From Acidomyces sp. 'richmondensis' (taxonomy: Eukaryota; Ascomycota; Dothideomycetes; Mycosphaerellales; Teratosphaeriaceae): DNA of 64,000 nt. The position numbers and the translations under genes were made by a program. Shown in pieces: positions 21,997 to 33,706 of this stretch. The number at the start of each line of letters is the position of its first letter. Position 1 is the stretch's first letter. The notes beneath the pieces were generated by a model. It searched no databases, was not told the DNA's origin, and worked only from the letters and a program-made list of their open reading frames with translations. The stretch is from NCBI GenBank assembly GCA_003545705.1, contig QVLQ01000027.1, forward strand, positions 186,001 to 250,000, read 5' to 3'.

Positions 21997-23088
21997 ATAG
22001 GGATGAAGAGTAGGAAAGCTTATTTGTGTTCTCGCTCGCGGTCGAGATGGTGGAAAAAAAGAGGGGGGGGTGGGGGGGGTGAGGCATGGAGAGGCGTGTG
22101 TACATACTAGAGCAGCTGTCTTGGTTTTCACTGATGTTACTATTATTATTATTGTCGATGCGCTGCTGCTCAGGTAGGCATTTTAGGCGTCTTGTGAAAA
22201 GCATGCGTTTTGAGCATTAGAGCTCCCGAACTCCAATTTCTAGCTGAAAGCCCCCGCAGTACCGTACGTATCGTCCGTAAGAAGGAACATTGGTGGCTTT
22301 TCTCCTTGTGGTCTATGCAGTGCTCACTGACCACGAAGAACAGTCTGAACAAAGTCCCGCCACGCTCGTGTTGGCAGTACCACCACACCAAACGGCGTTG
22401 TTTAGCCATAACCGTTCAGTCCAGAAGCTCGACCTTGCATAATCATGGACAACAACGACAGCTTGATTATCAAAATAGATACACAATTTTTTTTCCAATC
22501 TGCCTTCCTCTATCTCTGCAGCATAACTACCGCATAGCCTTAGAAAACGCCACCGGAAACTATTCATACAAATGCCGTTGAGTTATGCTTTGCGTCTGGC
22601 ACCACTACTCTCTCTTTCGCCCCTTCCACTGTCAAATCCCCCGCTACTCGCAGAAAACTACTATATCCTCCATAAAATCATGCCATTTCCCACAAGCTTT
22701 TTTGGGAGGTCGTAGGGTGAAAAATGCTCGGAGGAACCAAGCAACTCGTTCGCTGCGGAACAAAAAGCAAGCCGTCCTGCCGATTCATCAGGCTATGCTT
22801 GCTTGTTGTTCATCTCTAACAGTACACGCGCCATCATTTCTCAAATGGGTAAGGGGTATCAGTTGGTCGAAAGGGAGGAAATTCCGAGCTATGCCACCAA
22901 CCCGTAGCACATAGTCGGGGTAAAATCGTCGCGTACTGAAAAACAGAAAGGAAGTGATGTGCTGGATCTCGTCGGCCACAGCAAATTTTCGTTGAAGTGG
23001 GTGCGCTGTGAACATTCAGTGAAGAAGTCCACAACTAATCCGAGCAATTCGATCAGTGTGATAAACCAGCATTTTTGGTGTAGAACAC
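21997..23088. other. Convergent 3' region between KGD1 and PAB1
   Basis: The flanking genes are convergent, so this holds two 3' untranslated regions. It includes a purine tract with G runs at about 22055-22085, a short ATT repeat at about 22139-22154, and a T run near 22488. Nothing protein-coding is recognised. Confidence 0.5.
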
Positions 23089-25481
23089 TCAGGCCTCAAC
23101 ATCCTTCGCCTCTTCGACGCTGGGATTGAGGTTCTCGCCGTTGGCCTTCGGGCCATCTTCACCGCCTTGGTTCTTCATATACTCATCGTAAACGTTCATG
23201 GCCTCCTCGACCTTGGCGCGGAGTGCATCGTCATCAGTGGTGCTTAAACGCCCTGCGTTAGCATGAATTCCACCTACATATAAATCGACGCAAGAACTTA
23301 CAGAGCAAGCAACTCTTGGTTGTCCATCTCTAACAGCATTCCCGTGATCTTACCAGCAAGTTCGGGCTGCTGCTGGTGGATCTTCGGGTAGAGGGCCTCG
23401 CCCAACATCTGCTTCTGCTGCTGAAGTGGTACAGAGCTTAACTGCTGCATGTCAATGCCGCCAACCTGCGGCTGTGGGCCACGGTTGGGTGCACGACCAC
23501 GCGCATCGTCCGGCCGACCACCCATCATGCCGCCACGGCCTTGCTGACCAGGGAAGCCTCCTCGGCCGCCCATTCCCTGTTGCCCCATCATTTGCGGAGG
23601 CATGCCCGGCATCCCGCCCGGCATCATCGGCATGCCCTGCATCGGTCCACCGCGACCTCCACCACGGCCACCCATGGCTGCAGCCTGCATCAATTGCGCG
23701 TATGCAGCTGGATTGCCGAACGCAGGGTTGAAGCCGGCCATCTGCGGCGGCATCCCGTAGGGCATCTGTGGCACTTGAGGCATCCCCTGAGGACCACCGC
23801 GACCTCCCTGTTGAGGCATTCCAGGAAATCCACCACGCTGGCCAGGACCACCTATGCCCTGCATGAAAGGCATCTGACCTCCACGACCGGTGCCCGGAAT
23901 CATCATTGGCTGACCGTTCGGGCCCATGAATACCTGAGGCTGCATAAATTGGGGCGGGATGCCACCCACTGTGGCTTGCTGCTGCATACGGCTTTGGTTA
24001 CGAGCCTGAATGCTAGCTTCCAACTGGCTCTTGCGCACTTCCTTTCGCTGGGCAAGAGCAACGTACAACGGCTTGCCGTGGATCATCTTCTGATTGAGCT
24101 CGGTCACGGCTTTAGTTGCTTCATCCGGGTTGGAGAAGCAAACGAAACCGAATCCTTTACTCTTGCCTAAGAGCTTCTTCTCACCACCAATAGTGATTGT
24201 GTTCATCTTCTTCTCAAGCTCGTCTATATCTTCCTTTTTTTCCTCCTTCTCCTTTTCCTCCCCTTTATCACTCTCCTTCTCCTCACCGCTCTTCTCATCT
24301 TCCTTCTTTGCTGGCGATTCAGAGCGCGCGTTGTCAAGGGGTTGAGTATCACGCATGACTTTGGCGGAGGTAATGGCACCATATGGCTCGAAGATATTGC
24401 GCAGCTCCTCATCATCAACCTCATCGGCAAGATTCTTCACGTACAGGTTCACACCTTGATACTTAGCGCTCTTCTCCTGGCGCTGGGCTTCGTACTGCCT
24501 ACGCAGCTCCTCTTCACGTTCATGCTTCTTCTGTGCACGACCCACGTACAGCTTTTGACCGTGGAAGTCCGAATCGTTAAGTTCTTCGACAGCGTGGGAA
24601 GCATCCTCGTGCTTGGCAAAGTTGACAAAGCCAAAGCCTCGGCTCTTGCCCTCCTGATCGTGTGCCAGCGAGGCGGAAGTGATTTCACCATACTTTTCGA
24701 ATAACTCACGGAATTGATCGTCAGTGACCTCCGGTTCGATGTTCTTCACGTACACATTCGTGAAATTGGCCTTCATCTCCTCGAACTTGCTCATCCGGTC
24801 CTTCTTGGGGATGTGGTGGCCCACAAACACCTTCTTCTCATTCAATAGCATGCCGTTGACGCTCTTGATGGCCTGGCTCGCCGCCTCAGCTGTTTCATAG
24901 TGTACAAAACCATAGCCTTTAGAGTTGCCCATCTCATCCGTGGCGACTTTGCAGCTGAGGATGTTGCCGAAGGCGGCGAACGTGTCGTGGAGGGCCTTGT
25001 TGTCGATGGCGCTGTCCAAGTTTTTGATGAATACATTGCCATGGCCGGTCTTGCGCAGAGCTGGATCACGCTGAGACCACATGATACGGCACGGCTTGCC
25101 CTTGATGAGGGTGTAGTTCAGCTCTTCCAAGGCACGCTCACCGTCCTGGGCGCTATTGTAGTTGACGTAGGCATAGCCGAGCGAGCGGCGGGTGACGGCA
25201 TCACGGCAGACGCGGATGGAGGCGACCTGGCCAATGGAAGAGAAGAGCTCAAACAACATGGCCTCGGTAACGGAGGGGTCGAGCTCGCCCACGTAGAGCG
25301 AGGCCGAGTGTGGGTGCGCCGTCGAGGGCGCGGCCGAGGTCGGGGTGGCCATGTCGCTGTACTCAGAAGACTGCTGCTGCACGTTGGTGTTGAGTTGCGA
25401 CGTGCCGTTGACGCCGTCGGCGGGTGGTGAAGCGGCCGGACCAGCGTTCGCTGGAGAGGCGGACTTTTGCACGTCGGACAT
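23089..25481 (-). CDS. PAB1: Polyadenylate-binding protein, cytoplasmic/nuclear
   Basis: Pab1 binds mRNA poly(A) tails and links them to translation initiation and deadenylation. Two coding exons are seen, 25481-23302 and 23242-23089, with a 59-bp intron 23301-23243 (GTAAGT donor, TGCTAAC branch, TTTAAG acceptor); the product is 777 residues. Four RRMs lie at about 61-139, 148-225, 241-318 and 344-480. RRM4 is interrupted by about 65 Lys/Glu-rich residues between its second and third strands, before GKSKGFGFVCF. A Gly/Met/Gln/Pro-rich linker follows, then the C-terminal PABC domain (PLQQQKQMLGEALYPKI, GMLLEMDNQELLAL), which spans the intron. ATG 25481 is chosen because the upstream in-frame ATG at 25508 lies in sequence that reads as a 5'-UTR intron end. 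Confidence 0.97.
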
Positions 25482-25487
25482 GTTTGC

Positions 25488-25591
25488 CTGAGGCAGGAAA
25501 AAGGGCATATGTCAGCCAAATGCGATGATAGCAGGTTCACCGCTTTGAGCAGGTGGAAAAAGTCGGCGGACGGAAGGTGAGCGATGCTTAC
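25488..25591 (-). other. Putative 5'-UTR intron of PAB1
   Basis: On the minus strand a GTAAGC donor (25591) and a pyrimidine-rich acceptor ending CCTCAG (25488) bracket 104 bp ending six bases before the chosen ATG. The acceptor is strong; the donor is the best match rather than proven. Removing this intron also removes the out-of-place ATG at 25508. Confidence 0.55.
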
Positions 25592-25611
25592 AGTGTATGG
25601 ACAGCGTGCAG

Positions 25612-25650
25612 ATGGTGGTGGTGGTGGTGGTAGTAGTAGTGGTAATGGTG
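25612..25650. repeat. GGT/AGT trinucleotide microsatellite
   Basis: A run of GGT units passing into AGT units lies in the PAB1 promoter/leader. It is a simple repeat of about 13 imperfect units. Confidence 0.85.
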
Positions 25651-26622
25651 ACGACAACGAGGTGTTGATTGCTACGACATGCGTCAGCAATGACAGGGCT
25701 GGGCGCACGACGAGTGTCTTGAGGGTGCACGTACAGATGAAGGTACTGGACGGCGTGTGTTTGGATGGAAGGGTGTGCGAAGGACCTCTGCTGCAGACAG
25801 CACAGGGACGGCTTTTCTGGTTTCTTCAACTTTTTTTGGACTTGATTCCGAGAAGAGATGTTGTTGCACGTGAGATCTGACGGATTGCACGGCAAAGATG
25901 ATGAGTGTTAAGCGGTGGGTGAGAGGAGGGAAAGGGAGAGAGGAGCAAGAGCGTCGTGTGCGCCGCCCTCAAAAAGTTGCCCAAGAGAATTCGCCGCCGG
26001 CCCTGATCCGGTAAGCGTTACGGGTCGGCACATCCCGCCCCGTTGCGTATAATCGCGGCGACACGTGAGAGATGGACTCAAAGCCAAATTGTCTGGCAAT
26101 GCTGCCGAACATTCCCACACCATCAAGCAAACTTTCATAACATCGTACACCCTAGATGCTCTCAAATATTATTTGTTTCCCATCTGAAGTTTCTTAGTTT
26201 ATTGATACAACGAAGGCTGTTGGAAAAAGGAGTCGTTTTCCTCCACCAGCACACACCTTCCTTTCCAAGGTTGGTAGCCACGGCAGGTGATGAAGGAGGT
26301 ACGCGGCACCGACTTTGTATCCGCTTCCATGTGTCTGGCACCATGATTCTGTCTCGTCAATTTCCGCTACGCTCAAGATTTTCAATCATATCTGGAACCA
26401 TCCTACGTATAGCCGATCATCTCTCCTTACCACGACCTCTGGCCCTTGGGTGCGCCAGTTGCAGGGCTCAAATCTCAAGCACGATGACGATGTTGTGCAG
26501 GCTTGGGCAGCCTCGTGCCTGCTTGCACAGAAGAAATAATCCAGCTGATATCAACTTCTACATGTGTTACTCTTTCCTTAACATCGGATGGGTTTTCCAG
26601 ATCCTGCACGCGGGTCAATCCA

Positions 26623-27170
26623 ATGAAAGGCCTGTGCGAAGAAGCGGAAAGAGTGCGCAACGACATCAACAACGAGCTTGACAAAGTGGATACAGAGTCC
26701 AGAGGGATGAGCGACAAGCAGGGCATTACTGGGGCAGTGACGACTGTTACTGGGACTGTATGTGCTTGAACCTTTATTTTAACGCTGTCAATGCTTAATC
26801 GATCCTTTTTCGCTTTTTGCTTGTAAATGCCCTAGGTCCAGAACATTTCCCGTTCTTGTCACCGCAATTGCCTTCCTTATCAAAGCACTTGACATTTCCG
26901 AGCATTCAGACTCGGTCAAGCTTTACTACTATCGCATCGCCCTTACTAATGGCATGATTTCAGGTTGGAGCAGCAGTCGGCGGCGTGTCCCGAACAGTCG
27001 GTGGAGTTGTTGGTGCTGCTGGCCGGGGTGTGGGCGGAACCGTGAACAACACGACGGGTACGAAAGCTGTTGGCGACGGTCTACAGAGCTTGACGAATGC
27101 TGTGGAGGATGCTTCGAATAATCTAGCCCACGGAGTAGAGAAAGGGAGCGAAGGGAAAAAAATCTGGTAA
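26623..27170 (+). CDS. Small glycine/valine-rich protein, function unknown
   Basis: Two exons: 26623-26757 and 26964-27170, with a 206-bp intron (GTATGT donor, TACTAAT branch, TTTCAG acceptor) joined in phase 0; the product is 113 residues. The first 45 residues are a charged helix. The second exon opens with a GxxVGG-type Gly/Val/Ala-rich stretch that could associate with membranes, then an amphipathic helix with LQSLTNAVEDASNNLAHG and a basic end (GKKIW). I do not recognise a named family. The start is the first ATG of the frame; an upstream exon is possible because a good acceptor (TTTTCCAG) precedes it. The reading across a long intron with clean borders supports a real gene. Confidence 0.6.
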
Positions 27171-28004
27171 TTGAGCAATGATTTCCAGCAAGATTGGCTT
27201 CGAGGACCGGATGCTAAACCTTTTTTTTTGCACGTGTTCCCAAGTTCTGCTATGGGAAGTGCGTGTCAGTGAGGAACGTTTAAAGGTTGATAGGAGCGCC
27301 AGAATGTTCTTGCTAGAACCTGCTATATTCGATATCTTGCTGAATTGAAGACCGAATAAGTGTCAGACTATGTTGAAGTGTGCGGATTGATGCAGCACGC
27401 CATTTGAAGTCTGCGGCTAATGATGTCGCGATCGATGCCTGTACTAAAACTCCTGGTAAATCCCCCTTGAGTTAATCGTGTCCTGTTATCTCAATAAGTG
27501 CCTTTCGTCTGGGTAATGGCTCCCGATGCTCCGTTTTCACCCGCACAACCTGCGGTCCCAGCACCTACTTTCAACTCTCTTCCCCACAAAGGTTAAATTG
27601 TTGTTTTTACAAAAAAAAAATCCCTACATCGCCATACACTTCAATGTCAGCACGCTGATTATTAACTTCTATCGTCAATCGCCCTGTGGCCTTAGGGTTT
27701 TTGAGGCCAAATATCTGACTCTTTTTCTTCAAAAAAAATGTTTATGAGGAATATTGGGGTTGGTGAATGTGAGAGGGCAAATGCCCCGGATTTTCAGCGT
27801 ATCCCTAAAACAAATATCGAAAAGATCTAAGAACGCGCGTTTGAGCGATGCTATACTGCAAATGAAGTCAATGATAAGACATTAAAGGTTTTATAGTACT
27901 TAATGAGGTAATTAAATCGATACAAATGACGAAATGAATAGCACAGTTAGGATCTAGAGATGTAGGCTGTGTAATATATTACGGGAAACTATGTACAGAG
28001 CTGA

Positions 28005-28190
28005 GAGTTGGCATTTCTTCAGGTGTCTGAGGCATGCACTTGGTGCCTCGGCAAGACAACTTATTCCATCTTCAATACTAACACTTCTCTCTTTAATCAA
28101 TCAATCAATCAACGTTGGTTCCTATTGCACATTTCACATCTTCCTAGTGTTCAAGCTTCCATCGAACTTTGTAGAGTCTCCCGACTTTTA
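28005..28190 (+). repeat. Dispersed repeat, copy A
   Basis: This segment starts GAGTTGGCA and continues with GGCATGCACTTG, GCAAGACAACTT, an (AATC)n tract and GTGTTCAAGCTTCCATC. The same blocks recur in the same order and strand at 59108-59295. No coding potential or terminal structure is evident. It lies in the intergenic region between the small Gly-rich gene and AHA1. The rest of 27171-28626 shows no recognisable gene. Confidence 0.8.
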
Positions 28191-28626
28191 TCATATAGTA
28201 CATCTTTTCATGTTCGGTGAACGGCCCGGGCCATCACCGAGCTATCTCCGCTGCAGGTCCGCCGCCTGAGGCGCGAATCGAATTCTAGATTCTTCTCCAA
28301 ATGCACCATTTATTGTAAAAGAGTGTTCTGCTTGATCTTACCCCTTGACAACAATCTTTTGAGCAGAATTTGGAATAATAAAAGGTATGTCATGTATTAG
28401 TCTTCTCTTCCCTAATTGAATGATGAAAGTTCCAGCTGGCACCAGTCTGAGAAAGACTTGTACTCTTTTTGCTGCGGATAAGCTGCGAGGCAATTATTAG
28501 CTTCACAACACTGATAACACTTCTCATTTACAATGAGTATGCACTCTTGACCTTTGAACACTATTGTTGACTCATCTTTCATCTCGCAGAACTCCGCCCT
28601 TTTGACCATATCTGCGTTCGTCCAAC

Positions 28627-29736
28627 ATGGTGCTTCACAACCCGAACAACTGGCATTGGGTGAACAAGGACGTCTCTAGCTGGACCAAAGACTACCTGAC
28701 AGAGGAACTCGTCGGCATCAAAGCGAGCGGGGACGATGGTACAAGCGTAGAAGTCAGCAGAGTGTTGAGCATGGATGGCGACGTGGATGTTTCACAGCGG
28801 AAGGGAAAGGTGATCACCATTTTTGACGTGCGCTTGCAGCTTGAATACACTGGGAAAGTCTCTGTGAAAGACAGCGAGAAGTTGGAGGGACAAAATAAGG
28901 ATACGAAGGACGTGAGCGGGACAATCACGATTCCTGAGGTGGCTCACGACACCGAGGAGGATGAGTATGTTGTGCGTCTCATCACACCTTAGTACATTTC
29001 TTTATATGCGAAAGAGGAAGCTAACGGTCTCGTGTGCTGATAGTTTGATGTGGAGATCTATTCATCCGACCAAAGCAAAGAGGCCGTGAAGGATCTTGTC
29101 CGCAAAGAAATCACACCCCAACTTCGCAAGAAATTACTTAAGCTTGCACCAGCATTGATTGCAGAGCACGGTAAAGACATTCAGCATGCTCCCGGCAGCG
29201 GCCCATCATCAGGTGTTAGCACTCCCAGGATGATGCAAAGCTCATCGGTCGCCAAGGAACATGATGGTCAGAAAGGCTCTAGCATAAGCTCCACATCAAC
29301 AGCTTCAAACGGTCCAATAGTCAATGTCACCAGCCTCTCTGATACGCAAGAATTCCGCGCAACGGCCGAACAACTGTATGATACCTTTACTGACCCGCAG
29401 CGCATCGCAGCGTTTACCCGAGCGCCTCCAAAACTCTTCGATGGTGCAAAGGTAGGTGGCAGATTTGAGATCTTTGGCGGCAACGTCTCAGGCGAATTTA
29501 CCAGGCTCGAAAAGCCGACTTTGGTGGAACAAAAGTGGAGGTTAGCGCAGTGGCCTCAAGGCCACTTCAGTACGTTGAAGATCAAGTTCGAGCAAAATGA
29601 TGTTGATGCGGTGACGGTGATGCGGGTAAATTGGGAAGGAGTGCCAATAGGGCAGGAGGAGCCGACACAGAGAAACTGGGATGAGTACTACGTCAGGAGC
29701 ATCAAGACCACGTTCGGGTTCGGGACGATATTATGA
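28627..29736 (+). CDS. AHA1: Hsp90 co-chaperone and ATPase activator Aha1
   Basis: Cytosolic activator of the Hsp90 ATPase cycle. Two exons: 28627-28971 and 29044-29736, with a 72-bp intron (GTGCGT donor, TGATAG acceptor), phase 0; the product is 345 residues. The N-terminal Aha1 domain opens with NPNNWHWVNKDVSSWTKDY and contains VSQRKGKVITIFDV; it continues into exon 2 (FDVEIYSSDQSKEAVKDLV). A Ser/Gly/Pro linker follows, then the START-like AHSA1 domain from about residue 206 (TAEQLYDTFTDPQRIAAFTR, VGGRFEIFGGNVSGEF, EQKWRLAQWPQGHFS). Both Hsp90-contacting domains are complete and the length is normal for the family. Confidence 0.97.
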
Positions 29737-30205
29737 GATTGATGAGGGTGTCAAAGATGCTTGCAGTAAAAGTCAGCAAGTGGGTTGAAAATATTAATGC
29801 TCTCAAGATCGTTATGTGAAGTAGCTGAAGCAAGAGCAATCCCGGCCAGCATGGAGTGGCGCGGTTTCACGGAATGGGCTGTGTAGTCACTTGTCAGCAC
29901 GAAAAGGATACATTTTAAACAGCTTTGTATTTTACCTCAGCCCTTATGATAGGGCGGTGCACGCGTCCTCGCCTTATCAAATTGGCAGAGAGGTAATACT
30001 GCGTTTCTGTTCTACACCAATCAAAATTATGGCGATGTGCACATGTTCTCAAAAAGGTAGGTCCCTCGTACACGACAAATTTTCGAAATTCTCCTATTAG
30101 TTCTTGTACATCAAAGTATACACTAATTGCGTCAATATTAACCATCAGTTTCGAGATTCGTCCATCACGGGACTGACGAGATCGCAGCATCAGAGCCGGC
30201 AAATT

Positions 30206-31128
30206 TGAATATCATCCGACATGAACACGACGCAGTCAGGGCAAGATTCCAACATAACCTTTCTCCTCATGTGCATCCATCAGCTCCTTCGCTCTCTTCT
30301 CTGCCTCCAGAGCTCAAGTTTCAGATCATCTCAGACACGCTAACTACCCGATTTGGATCCGCAGAGATCCAAAATCTTAGGCGAAATGCCTGAACTCTTA
30401 TGACCCTCAACAGGGACTTCCATGCCGCTGTCAAGCCGTCTTGGAAGACCATCAGCGAGCTAGTTTTCGGGAGCATCAAGCAGTTCTTGCATCACGACTT
30501 TCGGGTCTCTAGGTATGCCGATTCACCAAATTACGCTGGACCCCAGCACTACCGCGTGAAGAAAATCCGTATCACCATCCTCGGAGAACATCACGGGACT
30601 GTATTCCAGCAATCTGAGTACTTCCTTGACCAGGATCTCGACCAATTCCGTGATGCTCTACATACCTTCCCCATCAAAAGGGTCAGTCTGATATTCCATT
30701 TGCAGGAACGCATGTCCAATTATTGGATTGCGTTCTACTACATTGCTCGAGCCTATTTATCGCTGGGACAGTGCTTACTGCGATGTTTGGATTGCGATGT
30801 AAGGGTGGCCAGGGCTGTAGCAGAGAGGCGCAGAACTGTCGAGAGAAAAAGGGTGCAGATGGAAGCTTTCAGGGAGATGGCGGCATTTTGGTTGAGTTCC
30901 ATTCCTGGGCAACAGCAGACTCGCTATGATGTTGCGTTACAACACGAAGCTCAGGACGGACTTGCAAATGCTCGCAACACGGGGATTGCTGGCTCACCAG
31001 TCCCTTCTACTTTGGTATTCGGCAGTGCTTTCTCTCGAATTGATTTCGCTCGGCACACATGGTTTGTTCGAAGCATAAGGCTCGTGCTAGGATTGGGGTT
31101 CATTTACATTGTGGATAAGCTTTCATAA
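30206..31128 (+). pseudogene. F-box-like protein relic with an in-frame stop
   Basis: One frame runs from before 30210 to 31128, broken by a single TGA at 30391-30393. Upstream of the stop there is a stretch SLSSLPPELKFQIISDTL, which resembles the opening of fungal F-box domains. Downstream ATG 30400 opens 242 residues rich in aromatic and charged helices, with a hydrophobic end. There is no ATG in the upstream part, so a 5' exon would be needed. It could be a pseudogene, or a gene starting at 30400 with the F-box similarity outside it. No specific family is recognised. Confidence 0.4.
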
Positions 31129-31255
31129 TTTCTTTATCTGGCCTTTTTCGTAGTTTTGGCTTTATTAGTCCAGTATGAGAGCAAAAGGCTTCAGAATCGC
31201 ACATTCTGAATGACAACGTGGTTCTGAACAAATCTTCGGAGGATCAACAGCATAT

Positions 31256-31851
31256 TTGGTCACGCTTGTACGACCAATTCTTGGGTATTTTCAACATCTG
31301 CATCGCTTGAATCGCTCCGGTCGGAATAGCCATCCCCGGTGTCTCTCGGAACTTATATTAAAACTTCTTCCAACCCTCAGCATTCCACTTATATGCGACC
31401 ACTACGGTCGCAGAGATGGCATATCTCTAATAAAGCTTTCACCAGAACCTCTGAATCAACTTGAGGCCTTAATCATCATCGATGTGGCACAGCTTTCAGA
31501 GTGGAGAAGAGAGTACAGAAGCTGGAAAAATAACGGCAAGGGTATAGAACATGGAGGCTTGGACTTTTGCACTTTCTTTCAATGGAATTCGAGAGACCAC
31601 AAGTTTCCCTGCCTGTCGGACCACGAGTTTAAAGTGGCTGGCCGATATCTTAGTGGATGCGGACGACACGGACCTCCATAGTGCACGGCTCAATTTCTAC
31701 AAGAAAGTACTTGAAAAGTGGAAGGCTCATGTTGGCGATCTTGCATCTCGTGAGATCCAAAAGCCTTCATTCTTTGCCAATCAGAGCGGTCTTAGACTCA
31801 GGCACTTCGATCTCGAGACGTGGGTCTCACGCAACCAGAGCTAAGCCATAG
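31256..31851 (+). pseudogene. Possible coding relic next to the F-box-like frame
   Basis: Two overlapping frames read as protein-like: 31256-31681, then a different frame from about 31551 to 31844 ending in a helical stretch (LKWLADILVDADD, FYKKVLEKWKAHVGDL). A frame change near 31560-31600 would join them. No motif identifies the family; it may be a 3' continuation or a paralogous copy of the preceding relic. The following 31852-33006 has no recognisable gene. Confidence 0.25.
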
Positions 31852-33006
31852 GTAGGTAGTAAAGAGGATACCACGTGAATACGTGGCATGACTTATCCTT
31901 CCCGACCAAAGAAAAATTTGAGACTTCTCCCTCCTGGAAAGGAGATACACAGGCCAGTCACTACAAGCAAATCTACCGCGAGGTCGGGGGCATCCATATT
32001 CAATTGTCAGAGCTGAAATTATTGGATTTGTTGAAGACGAGCGATTACTCCGACGACGATTCCCGCTGTGTCACCACCTGAAAGTCCACTACTACTGGGT
32101 CATCGTGTAATCGTCATTTCTTAAGGAAGATTTGGCAGGCCCACCTCCATGCTATACTTGATATCGCAGGTGGGTAACACAGCGCTTTCCAAGACACTTA
32201 AGGGTTTGGTCTGGCAGAATTCAGGAAAGAGTGCTCGGTAAGCTGCCAGTGAAGCCCGAAAGAGGGCGACAATGCCTAGCTTGCTGATGCTTGGCCGCAA
32301 TTCAGCTGACAATGGTTTCGTTGTTATGATTCTCGGTCGTCGTAGCTCGAACAGCAGAAACCATGACTTCGTCATTCATGACAGGTGGTTTGTGCGCGTG
32401 CGTGGAGGTGAAACTGTATTCGATTGAGCAAACCTGACTTCGAGCAAAAATGAAACATCAGATACATAGGCCATAACGGAGGGGCTGGCATGATCTTTCC
32501 ACTGTTCAACACGTTTATCATATCATTAGACGTGCAGTAAATGTTCCGTGCCGTGCTTGAACCCAGATAAGACACCAGGATGGCTCAATCGAATATCTTT
32601 TCTAAAATTTGTGAAAAATCAGCCGTACACCAAAGATGATGGGGCATCCCTTAAATGGTCGTCCTTGATCACGAAAGATCTGATCAGTGGAAGCAAATTT
32701 GGATCTTCAGATAAGATATCGTATAGATGTACCACCAGAAATGCCCGAAGTCTAAACAATAATAACGTTGAGGGAGAGTTGAGAGATTTTAGATCTGTAA
32801 CATCGGTTCGTCGCCTACAGAAGACCTATAGGAGGCACCTGGGGATTGCTGCATAGCAAGGTCGACATTTACAATTAGATCTGATTATAATACTGAGGGT
32901 ATAAGGGAGCTATCTTAGCGCATCAGAAAGCTGTGGAAAGGACTCGTGAGTTCGTAAAGGTGTGTCACACCTGGATGCTAATGCTGGAGGGAATTTCATT
33001 TTGTAG

Positions 33007-33706
33007 TCAAGTGGCAGCCGCTTTCTCCTTGCTTGTATCTGGCTCTTCATCGATAAATTGCGGAACAGCATCACTTTCTGTAAGGAACCCAGGGATTGCT
33101 CCCTCTCCAATGCTCTCACCGCCGCCCAACTCTAGTTCCTCTCCCAGCGCCTCTAACTCAGCATCCAGCTCTGCCTCATCCACATCCTCCGGCACATCGT
33201 AACTTCGGCTGATGCTCTCCTGGATGTCGTTTCCCATGTCCATTAGATCTGCCATCTCTTCTTGCATCTTCTCAATCTTATCTATGTTGATCTTCCCATA
33301 TTGTTTCCTAAGTTCCTTTTGCGTCGTTTTCATGGCATCCACGGTAGCCATCGTGTTCTTGAGGTTGTCTTGCATCATGCCTGCTTGCTCCATATTCCAT
33401 GATTGTTGTTGCAGCTGATCCTTTTGTGCCTCATACTGCTTTCGCTGCTGAAGAATCTTGATAGCTTTCTGCTTCAAGGCACTTTTGCCGGGGCCGTCGC
33501 GCATCCGGGAGAGTTTATGCTGGTAAGTGGATAGTTCCGCATTGAGCTTTGCTAGCTTGACGTCGATGGATTCAATGCGGCTGTCGACCTGCATAGTCAC
33601 ATCAGTATTTGGAGCAAAGGCATTGGGACGGGAAGCATACACTTGAGATGGCGCTGGTGAGCGTCGGTTTGGGTGCATTGTTTTTTGCGCCGAACAAGCG
33701 GTTCAT
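33007..33706 (-). CDS. VPS60: ESCRT-III-associated Snf7-family protein Vps60/CHMP5
   Basis: Acts at endosomes in multivesicular-body sorting with Vps4/Vta1. Exon 1 (33706-33641) encodes MNRLFGAKNNAPKPTLTSAI; a 52-bp intron (33640-33589, GTATGC donor, ATGCAG acceptor) follows; exon 2 is 33588-33007. The join is in phase 0 and gives 215 residues. The long frame without the intron would start with a spurious N-terminus, whereas the spliced form opens with the family hallmark MNRLFG. Helices of the Snf7 core follow (VDSRIESIDVKLAKLNAEL, QRKQYEAQKDQLQQQ), then the acidic autoinhibitory C-terminus with DELDAELEALGEEL-type sequence and PQFIDEEP. Length and order are normal. Confidence 0.95.

Noticed and set aside
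23426..25430. Plus-strand open frames of up to about 210 residues opposite PAB1
   Set aside because: Shadows caused by the GC-rich, repetitive PAB1 coding sequence.
33588..33678. Unspliced N-terminus of Vps60 beginning MHPNRRSPAP
   Set aside because: The spliced alternative gives the family hallmark MNRLFG start with consensus splice sites.
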